Below are positions 41,661 through 53,879 of a stretch of 64,000 nt of DNA, one piece after another. The notes under the pieces are model-generated. The model did no database searches and was not told the origin of the DNA. It was given only the letters and a program-made list of their open reading frames with translations. The DNA is taken from positions 7,241,243-7,305,242 of the forward strand of contig NW_023998432.1 in NCBI RefSeq assembly GCF_014805625.2. Direction: 5' to 3'. The first letter of the stretch is position 1. Every line of letters starts with the position of its first letter. The position numbers and the translations under genes are program-made. This stretch comes from Glossina fuscipes (taxonomy: Eukaryota; Arthropoda; Insecta; Diptera; Glossinidae).

Positions 41661-44600
41661 AAGATTTCCGAAATTAATTTATTATGAATACTTTTTAGCG
41701 TGTTCCAAACAAGTTGAAGTTTTGATTGCAGATGATAAATGATATTGACTTTATTCACTAAAAAAAGTTAAAACAAACTTAAGTTAAAGCTGAATTATAC
41801 GAGTAATTATATTTTACATTTCGAACTATTCAGCAATAATTGCTTTGGCCAGACATGTGTGCTATCAGCGGTCTAAAGTGTAAAGTTGTTATCTATGAAA
41901 AGATTAGGCGAACCTTACGGTGCTACTTGACGAGGAATGAAAGCCAATGAGGTAAGTGTACGTGCCACAGCCCAGCTAGCTAGATCGTGAAATGTGGAAG
42001 GGTTCCTACATCTCGCTCATGCACACCCTTAGGACGATTATACCAAGGAATTTGCACGTACTTGCCACTTACCGAATACCAGACGGACGAAACTCTAACT
42101 AATCAAACGGGGACTTGCCCCCTGGCCTACTCTTCATCTATTTTACCCACTCGTCTCCCTTTGACCCATAAAAAGGTTTGTGGGGAACCCCGAAGTTGGG
42201 CTCGAAAACCCCTCTAATCTACTTTCTTCTCATATTTAAAATCAGTTTTATTTTAATTCATTTTTTTTCTCTCACGTTACAATAATATTTATTTAAGTAT
42301 GTTCGACTTTTATCATTAATGTTAATATAATATTTGTGTTTCTTTTAATTTAATGACAAAAAAAAGTACTAATATATAAAAAAAATTAAATCAGCTATTC
42401 TTATTAGTATTTTACAAATCAGTAACCTTTAAAATAATTATTTATACATACAATGTTTCCTTATATAGATGTGTCCAAAATTTCCATGTTCATATTAAAC
42501 TTATTTAGATTTAACTTAGACATTAAAAGGCCTCAAACCGTGGTCCACGTAATAGAAAGGACGCATCCAAATTAATAAGTAACACAATTCATCAAACATA
42601 AACCTTCTTTGATTATATGGTGTTATATCCCGCAAATAAAGTTCTAAATCAATTTCAAAAGATGCAAAATGAATGTGGAAATGATTCCACCCGAAATGTT
42701 TGCCACTAAAAGTTCATTTATTATTATATTTTCGTGCAGTTGTTTTGAATGTGTGCGCTAAGACATCATATTAATGATGTCTCTTCCATTAGGTTGCACT
42801 TCCCACAAAGGCGTTTGGACAGAAAAAAGAAAAACACGGATTTCGGCTTATGGATGAAAATTACAGATATATTTAAGGACTTTAAAAAAATTTTCTTCTG
42901 AATTTTAAATTTGTTTAATGCGTTTAAAAATTTTTCCTGAATCCAAAAAAAAAGAATACTTATATTTTATAATTGAGCTTGCTTTTAGATTTTGCTACAA
43001 AATATATATGAGAAATTTTTCGGCAATTCGTCACGGCTCTTTGTTTGTTTGGTCTTTTCCCCGTAAAACCATTTCTCCATCATTTTTGTTTTATTCTTAT
43101 GCCTATGGAAATTTTCATGTTTTTGGCCAATTAACCACATGTTGAAATGCACTCTTTTCCTTTTGTTTAGATTTTATTTTTATATTTTTAAATATATAAA
43201 CATATATTTGCCTGCATATTTCGAGATTACCTGCACCGAATTTTCGCAATTTTTTTTTTAGAAACACAACGCTCTCCTCATTATAGAATTGTTCCAATAT
43301 ATGCTTATTTATCATAATCTTTGTCTTATTGCTTGTAAATGGGCTTTTAAAAAACTTTTTACTAATATCTCTTTTTTCGTTTTAACATATTTTTAAACAT
43401 CACTCTAGGAGATTAAAATCCGACCACCCTCTCTTTCTTGTCTGTATTTTACTCTTACGCGGTTTGCTTAAGTTCATTGAATTATTCATAAAATGGTTTG
43501 ATCAAAAAAGAAAAAAATTAAGGGAATTTTTGGTTGTTCTCAAAAAATATTTAACCTTCAGTATATATTGACATTGATCAATAATGCCCAAATTGTTTTT
43601 TCTTTTATTTATCGTAAAGATCATTAGATTTCGAAATTTGTTTTGGCTTCACATTTGTTCCTTCTTTCAAAGTAGGCATTTGAAGGTTTCGTGATTTGGA
43701 CGCTACGTTTCACTTCTCTTGTTGAATACGAAAATGGAATTAACTACACTTGTTCAAATTAATTACTTACAAAGGGTTTTAAATGTGTAACAATTGTATT
43801 GATTTTACTTATTACCTGAAACTCTAATTTTATAATAATTAAATAGATAAATTATAATGTTAATCTTTATAACCTGCGTAAATTTTAAAGCACCATCGAA
43901 AGGCATTGTGTTCATTGTCCCATAATTTGAAACTATCATTTACTAAGGCGGTTTATGATGCGATACGTGGAGTTGGTCAAAAATCTATGCTGACGTCACG
44001 GAAAATTCTCAGCTCATTCAACAAAAGGTCATTCTCTTAAGAATAATGTATGCACGTACAATAATACATGTACTCGTTATTTATAGCAATTTAAATGTGA
44101 ATCTAAATGCTAAACAACAAAAAGCTTTTCGTTAGTATACTAAAATCATATTAGATCAAGCTACATTAAGTGTCATATTCATTGTGAAATTAAATTACTC
44201 TTTAATGAATTCAACATAATGGCTGCTTATGCGTTTCGCAACGTAAAACGCAAAATTAGTTAAACACATAGTTTGCGTGCATTGCTAAACTAAAATCATA
44301 TGTTTAGCGCTTGTTTACGTAAAGTTTAAAGAATTGCAAAATATATGAAATGAAAAATTCCTTTAAAAATTAACTTACTAAAGCAAAAGGTGAGAGAAGG
44401 CAAAGAGTGATTTTTAGAAAGCAGAAGACAATTTTAATTATTTTTGGTAAGTTCACACAATAGTTAATAACTTAATATTTGAAATTAATTAGCAATCTTT
44501 TGACAATCTTATGAACATTCATGGGTTTTTTCGTCCACCGGAATATATTGACTGTAAAAGATTAATTATAGGAGAAGAATTAAAAATCGCCACGCGGAGC

Positions 44601-47459
44601 AACGAAGTTCTCGTGACATGATGTCAGCGAAAATACCTTTCAATGTCTAGTGAGATTTTAAAAATTTAACAAAATTAAATCAAATTATGAATTTTATTTT
44701 ACAATGAAACAAACGCAAACAAAATACGATGTTTTTTTATATGGTACCATATAAGTATTTATTATGAATAAAGGCTAAATTATAATTCTATTATTACAAA
44801 TTATTTCATATTTCAAATTCTTAGAGGAGAGACTTCAAAATAAACAATGCAATTACAAAATACAAATTATAAGTTACAATTTAGCTCTCCAGCCCCGAAG
44901 AGAAGCAAAAAAAAAAAAAAAATTAAAAGGACTTTCATTTTAGAAAGTGGCCTAAGGTGTTAGTGTCGACTAAGTGGAGTCAAGAAGATGGAATGGCTTT
45001 GAACGATACCAATAAGGTGCAAACATAGCAAAGTAATGGTCGATAATCACTGCGATTAAAGACCTAGGAATTACATCTAGGAGAACGGGTCTCTTACTTA
45101 TTGGTGATGAAATGAGAAAGTAGTATCACTCGAAAAGCATTATTAGAATGGGAAAATATACTTAAGTTAAGAGGTAGGTAATTTCAGCATCGTATAACTC
45201 GAGCTAGAAAGGACAACAGGAAAGGACACTTATCCATGGTCGTTCGTTTTGTTAAGAAAAAGCCAATAAGCAATTATGTTCCCAATTGATACTCCTTGTT
45301 CCAAGATTTCTAAAAATGAGTCTATATAACATAAGGCTATTGACCCCTGAACAATATGTAGAATATGTACGTTAGAAAAAAGTGTCTATAAGTCCTCCTA
45401 CATAAAATACTTTGTGCCTGTAGGCCCCACGTTGGTGCCACTTATACATTCGGTCTGTCTATAGAATTGCAGATTTTATTGCGTTTACTAGAACTACGTA
45501 TTAACAGGATTGGAGACTGTAGAGCCGGACGCACATGTCATTGCCAAGCGAGTTAATTCGGGGTAAACGGGTGGTTTTAAAGTCTCACGGACACTTCAGA
45601 GACACTTACAACTAAAAGAAGTGCGGGTGCTTTACCATTATAAGAACAAATTGACAGACGAAATATACTTACCGAACGAGCACATCTTCACCCCTAACTC
45701 ATTCTGCATCCTACACTACCTCATTGAGTCTCGGTCAACTAAAGAAAAATGGTTTTTACTGATCACAATGACAAAAGTTTGCAGAACATAATTAATTTAT
45801 CACCGACAGATGTTAACAACCCAACACGGCTGTATTTGTAACTAATATTAGAAAGTAAAACAATAAAAAATTAATTTAACAAAGACGAAGATCCATTTAA
45901 TCGTTACGAGTTTCGCGAAAGAAACTTCTGTGGGTAGCTCTGCTCTCACTTCTGCAGCAACGTAGCACCTGCAATGCCCCAAATTTTATTAGCCATCATA
46001 AGGGAATACGTCACAGAATGTGATCAGAACTGCACAAGCAACTGTAATTAAAAACCTTCAACCTTGAAGTATATCAATCTCTGACACCGCCAAATTTAGG
46101 TTCGAAATAGTGTCTTTAATTTCTTATGCATCTCGGATAAACTTTATTATTATTATGATTAAATCTATGTCCAGCAACAAAAAGGATTATTCATGCATAG
46201 AGCCACATTCAATTCATGTTGTCAACAGCGAATTTATTTAAAAATTAGTTGTGGTATGCGAAATCTGATTAAAAATATTTTATGATAGCTGTAACATAGC
46301 AGTATAAACATAATGAATGTCATAACATCCACGATGAGACAAATCCAATGTTTTAACTAATTACTACTAATACATTAAAATTATATAAAATTAAATAAAA
46401 TTAATTGGCATTCAAATTTGTATGGTATCGTCACAGCATTGACGTCCACGAACGTATTAACATTCGACAATAGACTTTTAAGTAGTGTTATATTGTAGAA
46501 CAGAATTCGACGATATACAATACAGAGATAAACAAAGCGGACAATAATTACATCCAGATAAAATTAGGGGTGCATTGTAAAGAACAGGTCATTTTATGTA
46601 CGTTGCAAAAAAAATGCGCTCCAACCACACTTTGCTACAATTTGAAGTTTGACCACTTAGAGTAACTAAGTAAAACTGCAAATGTGTGTCCACTTTAAGT
46701 GCTTGATAATAAAAAATCGAAGTAAACAAAGCGTGAAGACAAAAAAAAGCGTATATAGCACTTTTGAAAGTATCGAATTTCATCTCCTAGTGATCCAATT
46801 AAATAACTTACCATTGTTTATTATTCATTGTTTATTATTACTTAGTTTTATTTTTATCTACTATTATGGTATTAAGTTATTTTGTAAACTAAAAAATAAA
46901 AATAATATATATGAGCAAATATCTTTCCAAAAAAATCATCTCTTCTTGTGTCAAACGGTTTGCATGTAATCATTCTATTAATTTTTAGCTAGTGGCAAGT
47001 CGCTCTGATTTACGCGCACGCCTGAAATAAGGACACTAGTTATGTATCTTTTAGTTAAGTAGCTCTTATATGAAAAGCGTTCCTTGCGAACCATTTGGTT
47101 GACAGTTATGTATGGTTTTCGCCATTCCAAATTTCGAAACTTCGAAAAAGCAATGGAAAAATAAGGGGCAAATTCGACGTATGCTTGTTTACAGTGACGC
47201 AATCAATAACAAACGTGAATAAAAACAAAACTAAAATTTTTGATAAAGTGAAATGGGATATTAAGAACTTTTAACAGAAAAAACAAATTAAAAATTGTAA
47301 CTGGTAACTGTTCGAAATGGTTTCTCGGAATTGAGTAGAAATCTCGGCTCCCTGTGGAAGTAGTTTGAGCTAATTAAGTCTAGGTTTGATGAGTGTCGTT
47401 TTATTGACCATTCATCTTCTACCTAAGCCAGAAAAATAACAACTCGTAGCGTAGCGAGT
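41661..47459. other. Long AT-rich region without recognisable gene
   Basis: Nearly 6 kb of AT-rich DNA with only short frames. Two patches differ. At 41930-42230 the DNA is GC-richer, with a 76-codon plus frame of unknown identity. At 45000-45750 it is less AT-rich and includes a sequence like the tRNA-Lys 3' end. Neither gives a protein match I can defend. A-rich runs at 44907-44925 and similar sites may be old retroposon tails. Confidence 0.4.
45423..45440 (-). other. Possible tRNA-Lys primer binding site
   Basis: The minus strand reads TGGCACCAACGTGGGGCC. The complement of the metazoan tRNA-Lys 3' end is TGGCGCCCAACGTGGGGC, so this differs by about one substitution and one missing base. 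This would mark the start of the internal region of a minus-strand LTR retrotransposon. No LTR end with CA is visible next to it, and no gag was recognised downstream on the minus strand. Weak. Confidence 0.25.
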
Positions 47460-49825
47460 GGGACGTCAACTCTGAGTTCCTCTAAATCTGATTCGTTGGT
47501 ACAAGTTACCGCTCCCTCTAACTCTAAAATGAAAGTTAATGTTTCCGATATTGTTGAGACCGTTGGTAACAAAATGGTTACAAACAAGCCGGCAAGTCTT
47601 TCCGTTTTAAGCTACGCTAAAGTGGCAAGAGTATATCTGCCCTGGGCCGTCACTCACTCTAATCAAGCGCCATCGCCTAAAAATAATAAAGAGAAAAATA
47701 AATCATCCTCTCCCCCTGGCTGTTCGAATGTGAACGCTGGTCACCAGACTGAGCAAGTCGCACAAGCTGCTGGTGCAAGAGCGATAACGCCATCTATATT
47801 CTCCCCAACTCTAAACTCTCCTACCGTGAACCCTCCTGTTCCAACTAATGATATTTGCTTGACGGCAGTTCCTCCCAGAAAAGCAATATTTATGTCAAGA
47901 CTGGCACTTGAAACATCGGTGGATAACATAAAAAGTTATCTGGCGGCGAAAGTCCCATCAGTCAACTTAAAGTGCGTTAGCATTTTCAAAATGGCTCCTT
48001 CTTAATTTAGGGCAATCTCCTCTTTCAAAATTCTAGTTCCGACTGAAAACAGTAATATGTTGTTAAAGAAACCCCTGCGGCCAGTAGGATCCATGATTAC
48101 GGAAATTATGCCTCGAAATCGTCTCCGTAATACCAAAGCAATAGTCTTGTCGCCTTCAAGAAACTAAATGTTTCTTCAGGCCCATTACCTCTCATTTATC
48201 AATATGTTAGGGGCCTTAATTCAAAAATTCGTTCTACTTTTCTAAATTCAGTGAGCACGGAGTTTTTCTGTTTGGCCTTCACCGAAACTTGGCTAAAGCC
48301 CGATCTTCATTCGTCGGAACTTTTTCACAATTCTTTCCAAATCTTCAGAAAGGAGTGAATCGCATTGGTGGTGGTGTATTAATTGCCATATCTGCGTCAG
48401 TCCCGTACAATTCAATAGAATTTCACATTTCTCATGACGGTGAATTTATCGCCATTCGTGCGAATATGCCTGATAAACATCTATTTATAACCTGCTCCTA
48501 TATTCCCCCAAATTCCGATATCTCCATTTACAGGAAACACGCTTCCCTCATTTGTGAAGTGGCCAAGCGATCTAGACCCACTGATATAGTCATTGTGTTG
48601 GGTGACTTCAATTTGCCTCAAGACACTTGCTGTTACAGCGATAGTTCTGACTGTTTGATACCTACCTCAACATCTGATAGAGCCATTTGTTCTTTAATGA
48701 ATTATTTGATCATAATTTAGTTCAATACAATGGTACCCCTAATTGTAATGGTAGATTGCTTAATCTTTGCTTTGCCAATTTTCCTGAGATTTGCGTTAAT
48801 TTTTGTCTTCCGTTTAGTTTATCTGAGGATCCATATAATCCAGCATTGGGTATTTCGTGGAACTTCTATAACGTTCCAAATTCAAATTTTTCATATAAAT
48901 TTTATTATTTCCATAAAATCAATGTTTCCATGCTAAAATCACACCTTTCTCATATTGTGCTTGATTTCTCAGTAGGAAGTATTGATAGCTTACTATCGTT
49001 GTTCTACAATATATTAAATCAAGCTATTTCTGCATCCGTTCCGATCAAGCAGTCCCGTCCTCGAAGCAAGTGACTCCCGTGGTTTAATAAAGCAATTAAA
49101 TATTACAAGAATAGGAAAAACAAGCTTTTCAAAAAATTTTAGAAAAGTGGTTCTTCTATCGACTATTTCGCTTACTCAGTGGCAAGGCATAAATTTAATT
49201 CCCTCAACCGTCAATACTATTGCAGATACCTTCAGTTTGTTAAATACTCCTTGTTTGCTAATCCTAAATACTTTTTTAAGTTTGTTAATTCTAAAAGAAA
49301 AATCTCCATAAATCCCTCGCATGTGTCTTTTAATGGCTTCGAGTCCTCGGATGATTTTGAAACCTCAAATCTCTTTGCGGAATACTTCCGACAGAACTTT
49401 TCAACTACCAATTTTGATTTATCAGCAAACTATCCATATCCGATTTCTAATTTGATTTCATATAACTTTGTTATATCGGAAAATGACGTTTTTGAAGGAT
49501 TGAGTTCTCTAAAATATAACTGTTCACCTGGACCTGATGGAATCCCCTCATTTGTACTTATATCTTGTGCTGGCGAGCTATCTCAAAGATTTTTAACAAG
49601 TCCTTGAATTTAGGTATTTTCCCTTTGTGTTGGAAGACTTGTTTCCTTATTTCTATTCACAAAAGTGGTAGTAGGCAACTTGCAGAGAACTACAGAGGCA
49701 TTCCCAAGTTGAAAATCTTACCTAAACTGTTCGAGCGAATTGTGACTCAGCATATAGCCTTTTCCATGAAATCGTATATTTCTCCTTTCCAACATCGTTT
49801 TCGAAAGGGAAGATCTACGGTCAGG
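47460..49825 (+). mobile_element. Jockey/CR1-type element family A, copy 2
   Basis: ORF1 (47496-48167), endonuclease (48180-48860), linker and RT N-terminal half (48900-49825), all plus strand and largely contiguous, with a few stops and shifts. It ends abruptly within RT at RFRKGRSTV and meets an inverted piece of the same family's endonuclease. It has no 3' UTR or tail, so the 3' half was lost by rearrangement rather than by ordinary 5' truncation. Homologous to 35595-40130. Confidence 0.8.
47496..48167 (+). pseudogene. Family A ORF1, C-terminal part
   Basis: The frame from 47496 includes LSYAKVARVYLPWAV, a Ser/Pro/Asn-rich linker, and RKAIFMSRLALETSVDNIKS then VPSVNLKCVSIFKM. A TAA at 48003-48005 interrupts, but the same frame continues FRAISSFKILVPTENSNMLL, KKPLRPVGSMITEIMPRN to a TAA at 48165-48167. 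The 'SRLA..TS.D.I..Y' RRM-like fold and 'W/RPVG...' end are usual in Jockey/CR1 ORF1. No zinc finger is left at the front. One stop makes it non-functional. Confidence 0.65.
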
Positions 49826-49828
49826 TAG
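48180..49828 (+). pseudogene. Family A ORF2: endonuclease and RT N-terminal half
   Basis: Endonuclease: YVRGLNSKIRSTF (first Asn motif altered), FCLAFTETWLKPDLHSSELF (catalytic Glu), then frame 48289-48720 with ISIYRKHASLICEVAKRSRP and IVIVLGDFNLPQD (Asp/Asn). Linker with MLKSHLSHIVLDFSVGS. RT frame 49179-49607 ends CSPGPDGIPSFVLISCAGEL; frame 49565-49828 holds GIPKLKILPKLFERI and SPFQHRFRKGRSTV. Two frameshifts. The palm, with its catalytic acids, lies beyond the break. Confidence 0.75.
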
Positions 49829-50069
49829 GCTTAGATTGTTTGGCCACTTCGCAAATGAGGGCGGCCTGTTTCTTATATACAGAGATATCCGAATTTGGAG
49901 GAATATAGGAGCAGGTCACATATAAGTGTTTATTAGGAAATTTCACTCGAATGGTGATAGATTCAACGTCGGGACTAGTTGGAAATTCAAATGAATAGGA
50001 GGCGACTGCCGAAGAAATGGCAATTAAAACACCGCCACCAATGAAAGCAAACACTTGATCCATCGACAA
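49826..50069 (-). pseudogene. Inverted family A endonuclease fragment
   Basis: The minus frame 50069-49821 contains FIGGGVLIAISSAVASYSFE, CSYIPPNSDISVYKKQAALI and CEVAKQSKPT, clearly the same stretch as 48370-48600 in copy 2 but on the other strand and with different residues. It ends at 49826 at the exact point where copy 2's RT stops. Upstream of the GGGVLIAIS block the family resemblance ceases (about 50045). Confidence 0.75.
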
Positions 50070-50105
50070 GCTTATCCGTGAATCCGCTCACGGTTAAATA
50101 CAATT

Positions 50106-50366
50106 TTAGATTGAAAACGAGCACAGCAGGCCGCTTAACGTATTTTCGAGTTGCAATGCAACACCCCGACTAATCCAGCCAAGCCCACCATTTTCCTCAG
50201 ATTGGTCACAAAAGGACAACTTCCGTTTTTCCAACTCAAACATCTTTACCCAATCAAACGTAATATTGGCAAAGTAGAATTTGAGTTTATTCAAGCCTGG
50301 TATTTTTAGACCTTCCCCTTCGGCAACTACTTTTACTTTACATTTGTTAGCGAAAAAGGACCCCAA
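50106..50366 (-). other. Unidentified 86-codon ORF
   Basis: Mixed-composition peptide with EGEGLKIPGLNKLKFYFANI and ENGGLGWISRGVALQLENTL. It runs towards the inverted endonuclease fragment on the same strand. No family is recognised. Its balanced composition makes it more likely to be an old coding scrap than chance. Confidence 0.25.
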
Positions 50367-50727
50367 TTAGTGGAATCCATTGAGTGACAGTGATGTTTAA
50401 ATGTAAAAATAACAATTCCGAATGGATACGCGCCCCTTCATATGAACGATATACATTTAAATATGAGGACTAAGAACCTTTTTTCGAAAATACATTTCGT
50501 TAAAGGACTACCAGATTCTGATGGCAGGAGAACCACATATTTAAAACTGCAATTACTGCGCTATTTAAAGTGTTTAAATTCGTGCGACAGTACTTCCGGC
50601 TTAAAAATTCTTCGCAAATTTTTCAAAGATTCGTAGACAACATCTCAAAATCGTGTTTGCAAGTTTGGAGATTTTTGGACCTAATATAATATACTTGTGG
50701 GACAAATAACATAAATTCTCTTGAGTA

Positions 50728-51560
50728 CAATGTATCCGAAAGAGAATCTGAAGAAAAAATTATGGCAATTCGTACGTTCAGAAGATCGACAAAAGCGAAA
50801 TTCTTACAAAAATTCATTGCTAATACAGATTACTACCACAAATATATATCAAATCTAACTACCGGTTAATAACATAAATATAAATAAATAACATAACAAA
50901 AAGAAAGACACAGATCTTCAATGCAATTAAAACGTTTGAAAAGATCAAAAATAGGATTGCGTTAAACACTTAACGCAATATTAGAATATTAATAACGATA
51001 TTAATAACGAACTAAAGTCAACTCTTACATTCAACGCATTAAACACACCTATTAGCGGATGTATTAAAACAAATCAATTACAGCAATATAGAGTCAATAG
51101 CATTTTTCTTTAAACAATTAAGTTCTTCTGAAACACCCTATAGCGCTTTTGATCGAAAACTCCTTGCGATCTATTGAACGGTTCTGACACTTTATCTTCG
51201 CCATATTCATAACAACACTTTGCAGTGCAAAACATTCATAAACCACCCCTCAATATGGTAATTCTAAGTCTGACCGTAGTCCGGAACAATGGAGACATCC
51301 CGTATGCATCGCATAGTTAACTAATGGTATCCAGCACATTAAAGGTGAATCCAACGTGGTGGTGGACACTTTGGCTGGAACTTTGGAAATTGAGATTCTG
51401 AGTAACGCGTATTAAAATTTTGGGATGTTGAATAGTAACAGTTACACACTCAACCGGCAAATACCAAGTTCGTAGGACGTGTTTATGAAGTCTATGAATG
51501 CCTAAAGTATGGGCAGGAATGCGAAACACGTGAGCGTTTTGGTATACTGCAAAAGGACGG
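50728..51560 (+). mobile_element. Gypsy RT thumb, RNase H and linker fragment
   Basis: In one frame EEKIMAIRTFRRSTKAKFLQ and KFIANTDYYHKYISNLTTG match the gypsy RT end (P.K..AI..F..P....L..F......YY.KFI). Further on, IESIAFFFKQLSSSETPYSA and FDRKLLAIY (about 51090-51180) is the RNase H Glu motif, and IQHIKGESNVVVDTLAG (about 51330-51380) the RNase H end. A plausible integrase zinc-region remnant follows. Heavily decayed. It differs in sequence from the gypsy copies at 9-12.9 and 59.8-62.5 kb. Confidence 0.65.
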
Positions 51561-53630
51561 TTAATCGTATAAAAACATTAAATAAAACGTGATCCCGTAA
51601 AACAAAACTGAATGGAATGATAGAGACGTCAACAATAATTATAGCAAGAGGAAACTTTAGTGAAACGAATGAAATCATTAAACTAAAGGAAAAAAAATTA
51701 ACGTATTAGTTAAAGAAACAATCTGTTCAAATTGATTTTACTAGCTTCGTTCCCGTAGGACAGCACCGCATATGACATTAAAAAAAAATATATATATTGT
51801 ACCAGAGACGTTAAATGGGCTTTTCTGAAGTAGGAACGGGAAAGATACTAATCAATTTTACAATAAAGATATCTTCATATATCGCATGTTTTTTTCCAAT
51901 GTACGTAAGTCAATGAGCATTAACCAATATGCATAAGTCGAAAGTTCTAAACGACATCTCCACGTAGATCGAAACGTAAAAAGTTTCGTTTTAGATCAAT
52001 GTGACATCTGCTGTTCGGTGTCGGCACAACAGCCGAGATCACTTTTATAAACGTTTACTTATGTAGGGATCATAAAATAACTTCGGCAAATCTCTTTAGG
52101 AAGTGCAGGCGTGATTTGGCTTTGTTTACGAATAACTCAATTTATATATGGAATCTCAAATTTGGGGTAACGCCTAAGTGATTACATTTAGCTGTATTTA
52201 TCAATGAACTCGGTATAGGCTATTATAGTGGACCAAGAAAAAGATAGTTTACAGTATTCTTCAGTGACATACCATTAACCACCGCAAGGAGAAAGAAGTC
52301 AAATTGAAGGCTCGCTAATCCATTGCAGGTGTTTACTGAAGGGAACATTTTTATATCATCAGCACTTCGACGTTAAGGTGAAGGTGAAAATCACTTCTTA
52401 TGTCGGTTCGACAGATAGTTTCCAAACCGCAGTACCCATGTGCTTAAGACATTCGCTCACGGTGTTCACCGTCATAAACAATAAAAGAGAGTAACCTTTC
52501 AGTGTCAAAATAAGCAGATCGTTTGAAAGAATACTTCTGCTCCTGTGAATTTTAAGGATAAGAATATGTCAGACGAACCTATTGGATACGGATAGATTGG
52601 ATGCGCTGGGCTGACTTTTCGAAAAACTCAGCAAAAAAAATAATTTGCTTAGATAACAGTTGTCCCCTCATAAAATGCAAATAACTTCCTTATGGAATTG
52701 AAATCACGCCTACGGTTGGAACAATATATAAACTTTTTACAAGGTCTTTTTCTATTGCAGACCCTAACCAAAAGATTATTATGCTAGACCGTTACCAACA
52801 GTAATTTATTAAACGTACAATAAGGGGGTTTCTTGAAATTAGGAGTAGTATTAGTAGTAATACTATAACGGCTGTGGTTTGTAAAACTAGCATTGAATGT
52901 CTGGGCGATCAAAAGCTTCTATTCAAGAGGCACTTGAATTTATATCATTTGAAAGTATAATGTCCAATATGTTTCCATTAGCATTATTGGTACCATTTAG
53001 CTTATAAACGCAAAATTTCAAGAAGACAAAATTAGTGTAGAGTAGTCTAAGAGACCCTTAACTTAAAGTTAGCCAAAATTAATAAATTGCCATTAATGTG
53101 AAATTTCGGATTAATATTACTGAATGACCGGAAATGTGCAAAATAAGCAGAAATATTAGATGTAAGTGGTACGCAAGAACATATAGAACAATAGAAACAA
53201 AGAATTTAAACTTGATTTGTAAAGCGGTAGATTCAACATCTACTACACTCGGCGATAATGAAGTTTGTATAATAATTAATATACGACTGCCTGTTCTAAT
53301 TTCTTTTTAATTAGTACGATGACGCTCTAATTTGTGTCTTTTTTAAGGCAAATTATATAACGTAAATTCTTTTAAGAATTTGTGAATTTCAAAGTGTATA
53401 TTGTACGCATTATATGTGCATTTTTCATTTTCAAAGGCCAAAATATTTGTTGAAACACTTAATATGATGAATGGTTATACTACAGTAAAACCATTAGGTG
53501 ACCTTCATTTTAAAAGTCAGCCAATTTCATAGATCTTTCACATTAGGAGAGTACTTTCTTAATATTAAATAAATAAAGTACAAGTACAAGTAGCACGCTG
53601 CATTAACTGTTGCCTAATAAGAGCACAATG
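51561..53630. other. AT-rich stretch without recognisable gene
   Basis: No frame above 60 codons. CTGTTCGGTGTCGGCACAAC at 52012-52031 stands out as GC-richer and could be an old LTR scrap, but nothing pairs with it here. Confidence 0.35.
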
Positions 53631-53634
53631 ATAA

Positions 53635-53650
53635 TCCATGGTGTAATGGT
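53635..53650 (+). other. tRNA-Gln 5'-half-like word
   Basis: TCCATGGTGTAATGGT is identical to positions 4-19 of animal tRNA-Gln as I know it, and includes the A-box. It is not followed by an anticodon arm or a forward B-box. GATTTGAAC at 53695-53703 is the reverse complement of the B-box core GTTCAAATC. Not a tRNA gene; at most a relic or a tRNA-derived head. Confidence 0.3.
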
Positions 53651-53879
53651 AACACAACCATTACAACCTGCTACTTGGCGGCGGTGCATTTACTGATTTG
53701 AACAACTAATGAAGTTTCTTAACGTCTTGCTCCGCTATCGTTGGGGTGAGTTTCTTTATTTTATTATATGCATTTTCTATTTATATATAATATAAATCTT
53801 GATAAAATTCGAATATATTTTATACACTAAAGTTTACTGTAGTAGAAGTATTTGAGCACATCTCAGAGCACATTGCACA

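Noticed and set aside
42180..42225. tRNA-Lys gene on the minus strand
   Set aside because: Only a T-arm-like word is present; no acceptor, D or anticodon arms could be paired.
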